A stretch of 64,000 nt of DNA from Neofusicoccum parvum (taxonomy: Eukaryota > Ascomycota > Dothideomycetes > Botryosphaeriales > Botryosphaeriaceae). The stretch is from the NCBI GenBank assembly GCA_020912385.1, contig CP087210.1, forward strand, positions 1,426,001-1,490,000, in the 5' to 3' direction. A model generated the notes under the pieces. It saw only the letters and a program-made list of their open reading frames with translations, did no database searches and was not told where the DNA came from. Shown here one piece after another: positions 56,144 through 64,000 of the stretch (within the stretch, counting starts at the first letter, position 1; each line of letters starts with the position of its first letter). Both the position numbers and the translations under genes were made by a program.

Positions 56144-56540
56144 TTACCATCCAGCGAATCCAAAATTTGAACGTCTGTGTAGTGTAGTTGTTGTACAGGC
56201 AATTGAGAAAGGAAAAAATCAGGTCCTTTTCCCCCCTTGTGCTACCCACCCACACAATAATTGCCGGAACGCCTGGTATCTCATGCTCCACACTTTCCCT
56301 GACTAGTCGAGTTTCTCTAGGAGTTCGAGAAAACAAAATAAAAGGTACACGCGAGAAAGGGATTCAAAGTAAAATGAAAACAAATGGCCCGCTCAGGAAA
56401 ACACGTGTCGTTAATCATGTCATCCTGAACAGTCAGAACCGACTCTCGTAATCACTATCCCTTCGCTCGTACTTCAGCTAACAATGGTTGGTTGCGCTAG
56501 CGAAGGCTGAACGATCCTTAGCGACAGGGTGTGAGCCGCC

Positions 56541-59409
56541 TCAATGATGTTGCGATTGCTGCCTCGCCAAACCTTGCTTGGCCTAGTTAAACAATAGTTA
56601 GCTGGGTCGACTCTAACGGCACACCAGGCTTGGGAAGCATACCTTCATGAGTTCGATCCTGGCCTTCAAGTTCTGTGTTACCTCCGCAGCCCTCTTCCAG
56701 CTCTCCGCACCATTGCCAGTACCCACGCTTGCCGCACCACTCAGCCTACCACTTCCCATGCTGCCAAACTCACGGTCGTCAGCGCCACCGAGTGCCGGGC
56801 TAGCACGGCCACCGTATCCAGAGCCAGAGTGACTAGACATGCCACTGCCAGACCCACCGCGGCGCAACGGTGAAAGTTTGCTGCTGCGGGAACCGGATCG
56901 CGAAAGGCCATCTCCGAAATTCTCCTTGCCATCTCCGCCAGGGGACTGTGGTGTGAAGTTGCGACGGCCGAAGCTGCTGGTGTGACCGTAGCTGCTGGTG
57001 TGGTTGTTGGTGTGGTTGTAGCTGCCGCCGTTCATACCAATGTCGTTGTACACGCCATGCTGTTGCTCGTGGCTGATATCAAATGGTGGCGGCGATGTGG
57101 CGCGCACCTGGCGCGACAGCTCACGCTTGAGGCGTTCCACCTCGCGCTGCTGGGCTTGGACGGTTTGTTCCGCAGCCTCAGCATCTGAGCGGGCGCGCAC
57201 AAGCTGTGTTTCTTTGGCTTTGATGGACAGGACGTCGCGGGTGTGATCCTCGATGAGTTGGGCATTCTGGTTCTGAAGCTCGTGGATCTGAGAAGTCATG
57301 CGAGACTTTTCCGCCTTCAGGTCTTCGGTCTGCTTTCGAAGCATGTCCACCTCCGCACGAAGTTCCTCAAGCTCGGCCTTCTCGACTGCACTAAGACCTG
57401 GTGCGGGCGCGGGCGCCGGTGGTTCGGCGGCAGGCGCAGCTGCAGGCTTCCCGAGGGGCCGTCCTGCGAGGCCACGCCCCAATCCTGCCCTTGGGGCGGG
57501 TTTCGCCGCCGGAGGCTCAGGCTCTGGATCGGAGTACAATTCCTCGACTGGCGGAGCAGGTGCTCGCTTCGGCGACGGAGCAGCCAAGCCTGGCTTCTTA
57601 AGGCCCAACCTTGAACCAGGTGCAGCAAGGCCAGACTTCGGCCCACCGAGCTTGGAGACACCAGGACGGCTTGTCGGCTTTGCAGCTAACGGGGCTGCAG
57701 CCGGCGGCTCTTCAGCCGGGGGCGTCTTCGGGCGAGCTGGTGCTGCAGCAGGCTTCTTCGCTCCCAGGGCAGGTTTCTTTCCAACCGGCTTCTTACCAGC
57801 AGGCGCTGGAGCGGGCTTAGGAGGTGCGGCAGCCTTCGGTTTATACTTGGCCTTCACTTCGGCGGAGTCATGGAATTCCTTGATCTTGTTCTTTCGGATG
57901 TCGTCCAAGCCGTCCAGGTGCGGATTCATGATACGGTCGCCCATGATCTTCCAGAGGGTTCCCAGCACCTCGGCACCTGCATCACGCTGCGTTGCCTGTG
58001 ACTCAGTGAGGAGCTTGGTGGCTCCTTCTGCGATACTCTTCAGTTCTGGTGGCGACGGCGCTTCTCTCGTCGACTTGAGTACGCGAATTAGAAGTTGGGT
58101 TGTCCCGAGCTTGACCTGAGGGTTCTTATGCTTGAGTGCCTCTAGGATTTCCTCGAGACACTCGCCGAGGCTGGATGAAGCAACACACGCTTCAAGCGCG
58201 GCACCCAACGCATCTGCGACAGCCTGCTTCTTCTCCTTCAAGCGTTCAATCATCGGGCTGAACACGGTCGACCGATACTTGCTAAACTTCTTCTTTAGAC
58301 CCTTCGCGAAGAGTTCCACACAGTTTGCGGCGACGGTAACGACAGCAACGTTGGCGTCCTTCATGGACTTGGCAAGTCCGCGCATGATGTCGTCGAAGGG
58401 ACCTTCCTCCATAGCGGGGACGTTGATTGCAGTGTGGAGATCATCAAGGGCCTCCTTACGGTCCTTCCACTTCGACGAGCCAAGCCGCTCCGAGAAGTCC
58501 TTGGGAACCTTGGCCATAACATCGACGGCCATAAACTCGGGCTCAAGATCGATTTCCGCCTCCTCTTCACCAGCCTCTTCAGCTTCATCTCCTCCACCAG
58601 CTGCTGCTGCTGCTTCCTGTGCCTCTTGCTGTGAACGGAGAAGCCTCTCCTGTTTTGGTGATGGCTCGTCCTTAACCTTCTCGAACAGCTTGTCCAAGTC
58701 GGTCTGCTGAACAGGCTTGAGGTCGCCCCAGAAGAGGGGCTTCATGGCGTCCTTCAGCCATCTGTAGAATTCAACCGTCAAATTCTGTGCCTCGGCACGG
58801 ACGTTCTTGTCGGCGTGACCGAAAACCTTGGGTAGGGCCTTGAGAATGGGCTTGGGCTCCACCGTCTTGCAGCCGTATGCGTGGACTATGGCGGTCAGGG
58901 ACTTGAGGCAGGCGGCAATGACTTTGGGTTGCTTATGCGACAAGATCGGTAGAAGTTCCTCTATGACGGGGTCGGCCCGGTCCATCTCGATGTACAGCAG
59001 CAGGGCTTCTTGGGCTTTCGCTTGCGCAGCCGGGCGACCGGTCAAGCCCTTTTCGACGATCGGCTGAATAGTCAGGTTTCGCGTTCTGCGGGGAGCTGTC
59101 AGCCTCGAAATCCAATTTGATGCGGGCGATGGAGCAGTACTTCGTGGTGCCCGGGGTGCCTGCAATCTGGAGGAACGAGCATAGTGCGCCGAGAGCCTCC
59201 GTCTGCGCGGCGACGTTGGAGTCTGCTACTGCCCCTTTCCATAGGCTATTGTCGAGAATAAACTGGCGGACGACGGGGTCTGTCTCCCCTTGGGCCTTGT
59301 CAAACTCCTTCGCTGCGGCCTCGTAGCCCTCTTTTCTCACCTTCCAGTTCTTGTGCTGGAAGCGGTCGGGGAGCGGCAGGGAGCTGAAGTCCTCTTCCTG
59401 GTCCGCCAT
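56541..59409 (-). CDS. alp14: XMAP215/Dis1-TOG family microtubule polymerase (Stu2/Alp14-like)
   Basis: Binds tubulin and microtubule plus ends and promotes their growth at spindle poles, kinetochores and cortex. Exons are 59409-59141, 59085-56643 and 56582-56541; introns are 55 and 60 nt, and the product is 917 aa. Two TOG/HEAT domains are visible: TOG1 about residues 10-240 (LPLPDRFQHKNWKVRKEGYE, VIEELLPILSHKQPKVIAAC) and TOG2 about 295-520 (ERLGSSKWKDRKEALDDLHT, CLEEILEALKHKNPQVKLGT). A Lys/Pro/Ala-rich microtubule-binding linker follows, then a coiled coil near 660-770 (LSAVEKAELEELRAEVDMLR) and a Ser/Gly-rich tail ending in a 13-residue last exon. Two TOGs plus a coiled coil is the fungal (dimeric) layout. 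It is head-to-head with NudF/LIS1. Confidence 0.93.
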
Positions 59410-60157
59410 CGTGGAGTAGTCGGAGGCGGCGAGGTGTTGCGGCAGTCTGCGAGCGGCGGCGGTCAGCAAACGCTCTGGGGATGCAGCGGCAGGCGGCCGC
59501 AGAGGCTCTCGGGTGGAATCAGGCACGAATGAACGCCACGATCCCCTCTGCGGGGCGCTGGTCCTGCGCCCGGACGTACCAGTAGTGGTTGGCGGCGGGC
59601 GGGTGCGTGCGTATTCTGCGAAGGGCGGGATTCGGTGCAGCGGCTGCGTTTGCGCGGCGCAGTCGCTCGGCGGGCGTGTTGGGAATGGCGGGTGGTGGTG
59701 TCGGGTTGCGATGATGAAATAGTGGTCGCGCGTGTTTTGAAGACAACAACGGCCCTTTTCGGCTGCGGGCGTGAGCGTTGCTGGGCGGCGGACCGACACA
59801 GCAACAATTTGGGCCTCAACCACACCGCAGTCATTGAGCCAGCCCCCGCCTGCCGACCGCTCTCGCGCCCACCAGCACGAGCTCCGCCTGCCTCTCGCCG
59901 CCGCAGCCCTCGCCGCAGCCTCGCAGCCCGTCCGCCGCGCCGCCGCCGTGGCCCAACAGTGCGCGTCCTCCGCACCCGTCCCGCAGCAAAACATCCCCGT
60001 CACTCGGCCGCACAGCCCTACCCGCACCGTCACCGTCCCAAACACCCCACGACACATCGACCCCCGAACACCTCCTGCGCCCGCGCAAGCTGCCTGACCC
60101 CGTTCCGACCGCCCAGGGCGCACCGAGTGCCGCAGACCGGATGCGCCCATCGCCGCC
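59410..60157. promoter_or_regulatory. Shared divergent promoter, TOG polymerase and NudF/LIS1
   Basis: A 748-bp interval between the start codons of two microtubule regulators. Frames stay open on both strands because of GC richness, but the translations (Arg/Pro/Ala-rich) look non-coding. Confidence 0.5.
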
Positions 60158-61652
60158 ATGAGTACGCTTTTGACCCAACGCCAGGCCGATGAGCTGTACG
60201 TCCCCACCGCCTGTTACACACAAATGCACCATGTTCTGATATCTTGGCACAGGCACAAGGCAATCATAGCATACCTCGCCGTCTCCAACCACCCGCAAAG
60301 TGCTCAGGCGCTGCAGGACGAGCTGGGCATCGGCGAAACCTTCGACGATGCCACCCGCAAGAAATATGAGGGGCTGCTGGAGAAGAAGTGGACCAGTGTC
60401 GTCCGCCTGCAGAAGAAGGTCGGACCCTCCGTCCACCACTGCATCCTGTCCGTACTGAACGCGTGCCGCTTAGATCATGGACCTAGAGTCGCGGAATGCC
60501 AGCCTGCAGTCCGAACTCGACAGTGCTACCCCCACCTCGCTCATGCGAAAGAACACCGACCCCGCGAGCTGGCTCCCCAGGTCTCCCGCACGACACACCC
60601 TCCAATCCCACCGCCAGCCCATCACCTGTGTCGCCTTCCATCCCGTCTTCACCTCCCTGGCCTCCGGCTCCGAGGATACCACAATCAAGATCTGGGACTG
60701 GGAGCTCGGTGAGCTGGAGCGCACTGTCAAGGGCCACACCAAGGGCGTGCTGGATGTTGATTTCGGAGGCCCACGTGGTGGCACCTTGCTTGCCTCTTGC
60801 TCCTCCGATTTGACTATAAAGCTCTGGGATCCCAGTGACGAGTACAAAAACATCAGAACCCTCCCAGGGCATGACCATTCTGTCTCCTCCGTTCGATTTG
60901 TGCCTAGTGGAGCGGCAGGGTCTCCCCAATCTGGAAATCTCCTGGTATCGGCCTCACGAGATAAGACGCTTAGGATTTGGGATGTTACAACTGGATACTG
61001 TGTGAAGACAATTCGGGGCCATGCCGATTGGGTACGAGACGTGTCTCCTAGCTTCGACGGCCGATGGCTGCTGTCTGCCAGCAATGACCAGACAGCACGC
61101 CTGTGGGATTCAAGCAATGGCGAGCCAAAGTGCACCTTCGTTGGCCATGACCATGTCGTGGAATGCGTCGCGCTTGCACCACCTGCTGCCTACGGGCATC
61201 TTGCCACTCTCGCTGGCCTCAAAAAGCCTCCGGCTGCCAGCAGCTCCGCCGAGTTTCTCGCAACTGGCTCCCGCGATAAGACAATCAAGCTTTGGGATGG
61301 CCGTGGCACGCTGATCAAGACGCTCACCGGTCACGACAACTGGGTGCGAGCCCTGGTGTTTCACCCAGGTGGCAAGTACCTGCTGAGCTGTGGCGACGAC
61401 AAGACGATCAGATGCTGGGATCTTGCACAAGAAGGAAAATGCGTCAAAACGATTGAGGACGCACATGGTCACTTCGTCAGCTGCATGCGGTGGGCGCCCA
61501 GCGTACAAAAGGAGCCTCAAACCAACGGCGATACCAATGGCACGCCAGCCCCGCCCAATGGTGCCAAGAAGGAGGACCCCAACGCAAAGAACATCAGATG
61601 CGTCATTGCAACCGGGAGCGTTGATCTAAACGTCAGGGTCTTCGCATCGTAG
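60158..61652 (+). CDS. nudF: Nuclear distribution protein NudF / PAC1 (LIS1 homologue)
   Basis: Regulates cytoplasmic dynein at microtubule plus ends; needed for nuclear migration in hyphae. Exons are 60158-60195, 60253-60418 and 60474-61652; introns are 57 and 55 nt, and the product is 460 aa. The N-terminal LisH motif ([20 protein letters not shown], about residues 5-30) spans the first junction. A short coiled coil follows ([17 protein letters not shown]), then seven WD40 repeats from about residue 105 ([80 protein letters not shown]), the last ending [17 protein letters not shown] Pro/Asn-rich insertion in the last repeats is typical of fungal orthologues. Confidence 0.96.
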
Positions 61653-62372
61653 TGTGGATCTCCAACAATCAGAGATCCACGCCCGAACATATTCCGTACC
61701 ACGGACCAAGAAGGGGGAGGTGTGTGTATGTGTGGGGAGGAAAAGGCAACTTGATCACGAGTCTGACGAACTTTAGAGGGCGAGCAAGAGCACAACGCGG
61801 AAGGCGAGTGAGATTCACGCTGCAACTACAGGTGCTGCTGCCGGTCCGGCAACTACCCTGGCAGTGCATTTTTGCATAACCTTGGCGTTGGGTTCGGCGC
61901 GAGAAGGAAACTTGCTTCAACCGGGAGGACACTGGAGTGGCAGATATTTTGCCGTCTGTCTTGTTTGCTTTTTTAACCTTTCTTTTGACTTACGAAGAGG
62001 TTTAGTATGCGTGGGGGAGAGGGTTGTTCTTAACGATGATGATGTCCGGGGATACGTAATGCGTATGCAGCATTTTCTCATTTCACGGGTTCAGTTTGCT
62101 CTCTTCTTGCATGCCTGTCGTTCTTGTGTTCCTTATCATTTTGACCTCTAGGATGCAAGAGCATCGCTGCTCTTAAGGGTTGGCGTATGTTTTACTACCC
62201 TTTCCACAGCGGCATGATCCGCATCGATGCTAACACCAGATTATTCCTTATACTGAGAAAGGAGCCCCATACCATACGCTGCACCAGAATGAGAAACCAG
62301 CTATGAAAGGACGAAGAACCCGAACCAAAGGCTAGAAGCGTCCTCCTTTGCATGCAGGGCTATTCTAGTGCT
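61653..62372. other. Convergent intergenic region, NudF and CorA-like gene
   Basis: 720 bp shared by two 3' ends; short frames only, nothing recognised. Confidence 0.4.
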
Positions 62373-64000
62373 TTACGGAAGTTCTTGCTCTTTCTCGCGT
62401 CTGAGTTTCCTTAGCCTGTCATGGCGGAGCTTAAACAGGTACCAAGTGATCAATGTCACCGCAGTCAGAGGTATGCTCGCGCATATGTAAATCCAGAAAC
62501 TCGGACTGACTTTGAGCGTTCCGCCGTTTTCGGCTTCGAAATCAAATAGATTCGTTCCAAACAAAGTCTTCCTGGAGATCAGCAATTTCTCATACTCAAA
62601 CGCTGAACTGCTAATACTGACCGCAATGAACGAAGCTGGTAGATAAATCAAGGTGAAGATTGTAATCACCCGTACGGTTGCATTATCATCCACTCCCTCC
62701 CGCGTCAACTGCAGCATATAGGAGTTCGTTTTGTCCGAGATTGCTTGATTTCGGAGGTCTAGGAGGTCTGAAAGCTACTTTTGTGTCAGCATTTGTGCAT
62801 GTAAGGATACTAAAAACGTCTTCTTCACTGATAGTCTGGGAAATATTTGCGGACAGTCAAATTACTTCCGAACAAGATATGCTCACCAAGCCAATGGTCG
62901 CTTGTGTCCTTTTCTCTAGGATTTCAGCGTTGTTCAGGTGGGTTCTAAACCTGTTGAGGTAAGCGGAAAGATGCTGTTCCATCTTCGCGTATTGGTCGAC
63001 GAAATTTGCGTCCCTTTCCTTGAGTTTATTGTTGACGTCTGCCAACAGCTCCACAGTGCTGAGCGTAGACCGAATACTTGCAGAAGTTCTCAGCACAACC
63101 TTGTCCTCAAGATGCCGTAGCTCTTGAAGCATGTCCGGCATCAGGGGGCCATCTTTTACGTCCACCACTTCGACTCGGTCTCTCTGAAGCATGTCAGCGA
63201 AATTGTCATGATCCAATCAGGTATTCCTACAATTTCTCCAATCTGCGTTGCGAGCTTCTCAATGTACGCCTGCCAATGGTTTGCATACGAGGATAGAATG
63301 ATGAGGTGCATGTTCAACGGATGTTCGTAAAGAGTCTTCCTCTCAAACGTCGACTCTGCGACTGTCTCGAGTCTTCTTTGCGCTACGCTGTCAGATCCCG
63401 GGTGTAGCAGCATTGCAAAACTCCCTTTTTCAGACCAAGAGTAAGATTGGTATACCCCTGTTTGACGTAATGACCATGGGTCCTTGGGGGCTTGCCTGCC
63501 ATTTGGCTCAATGTATAGAAGCTGATAACACAAGACTGGCAGATTACGTAAGCTTGGCTTCCCGATCATATTTCCTCGAGCCTTACCGAATGAGCCATCT
63601 GGATTGGTACAGGAGTAGCCCAACCCCGATGACTCCTCAAAGACATGGTCCTGATCCCCGAATTTGAACAGCACATCAAGGAAAAACGGGTTGACACTGC
63701 ACTGATGCAGTAACTTCAACATGCAACGCTGTGTACATTGCAACGGCGTGAGAGAGTTCTCCTGGAATATTGACCTGCCAATGTCAGTCGATTCTTTTAT
63801 TTCCATAGCCAAGGCGCATACACAATCCGTGTCGGACATTTTTCTGTCTTCTTGATTGCCTCTTCGCACCGATACTCGTTCTCGAAATACGACAGTGGTT
63901 TCCAATCCAGATTCTGTGGCGCTTGATGCAGGTCAGGTACAATCCTTTTCTTTAGTTCCACGGTCGGAATTAAACAAAATACACACCTGCCAGTGATATG
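62373..64000 (-). CDS. CorA-like two-TM membrane protein, fungal expanded family, 5' partial
   Basis: Exons from the right edge are 64000 (open) to 63822, 63774-63231, 63183-62887, 62774-62622 and 62567-62373; introns are 47, 47, 112 and 54 nt. At least 455 residues are present; the start lies outside. The middle part has the PKDPWSLRQTGVYQSY segment common to fungal CorA-like proteins. A helical stalk follows (LSTVELLADVNNKLKERDAN), then the membrane module: GVDDNATVRVITIFTLIYLP with TM1, NLFDFE, and TM2 (FWIYICASIPLTAVTLITWY), with a basic tail. The canonical CorA GMN motif after TM1 is not seen (GTNLFDF is at its place), so Mg2+ transport is doubtful. The last intron has no stop and is a multiple of three, so retention would keep the frame. 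Confidence 0.8.

Larger units (their letters stand above)
54623..56540. other. Gene-free AT-richer region with hairpin-forming dispersed repeats
   Basis: 1.9 kb without a credible coding frame. It contains three diverged copies of one repeat (see separate entries), matching short inverted segments, and lower GC than the flanking genes. This fits a graveyard of small non-autonomous elements. Confidence 0.5.

Noticed and set aside
57298..58119. 273-codon open frame antisense to the TOG gene
   Set aside because: Ala/Gly/Pro-rich mirror of the TOG linker; not a gene.
63531..63594. Possible 64-nt intron in the CorA-like gene (GTAAGG...TATCAG)
   Set aside because: Removing it breaks the frame before the conserved PKDPWSLRQ segment, so the open reading was kept.
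1..64000. tRNA, rRNA or CRISPR elements
   Set aside because: I looked for tRNA B-box-like sequences and for regularly spaced repeats and found none I could support; CRISPR is not expected in a fungus.

Overview
The window is a gene-dense nuclear segment of a filamentous ascomycete (Pezizomycotina). The evidence is short introns (mostly 47-110 nt) with GT...CTRAC/CTAAY...AG signals, two Zn2Cys6 regulators, a laccase, a DOMON/cytochrome-b561 protein, a GPI-type cell-wall protein and a NudF/LIS1 gene. The gene set suggests Dothideomycetes, and Botryosphaeriales is only a guess. All introns and starts were worked out by hand from splice signals, reading-frame continuity and family resemblance; no alignment was run.

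Left part (1-21 kb): a GH47 EDEM-like mannosidase running off the left edge (-), head-to-head with TIM50 (+); a BED-like zinc finger/TENA fusion (+); a GPI-anchored Ser/Thr-rich wall protein (+); a Zn2Cys6 regulator (-); a DOMON-cytochrome b561 protein (-), head-to-head with a DHCR7-type sterol Delta7-reductase (+).

Middle (21-46 kb): a DUF202 membrane protein (+), a 30-bp minisatellite, a four-TM protein (+), a cytochrome P450 (+), a heavily damaged GH95 alpha-fucosidase pseudogene (-), a second Zn2Cys6 regulator (-) divergent from the KEOPS subunit CGI121 (+), cytochrome c oxidase subunit COX4/5b (-), a mitochondrial class III CoA-transferase (-) divergent from an acyl-CoA dehydrogenase (+), and the mitochondrial calcium uniporter MCU (-).

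Right part (46-64 kb): RIB3 of riboflavin synthesis (+); a laccase (-) divergent from a secreted Thr/Val-rich protein with dibasic sites (+); an AT-richer gene-free stretch with hairpin-forming dispersed repeats; an XMAP215/TOG microtubule polymerase (-) head-to-head with NudF/LIS1 (+); and a CorA-like membrane protein (-) cut by the right edge.

There is no secondary-metabolite cluster. Mitochondrial functions are well represented (TIM50, COX4, CoA-transferase, acyl-CoA dehydrogenase, MCU). Several divergent pairs share short promoters and make biological sense: TOG/LIS1, CoA-transferase/acyl-CoA dehydrogenase and b561/sterol reductase. I saw no tRNA, rRNA, CRISPR array or intact transposon. 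The observations most worth following up are the GH95 pseudogene, the zinc finger/TENA fusion, the Delta7-sterol reductase in an ascomycete, and the covarying hairpin repeats at 55-56 kb.
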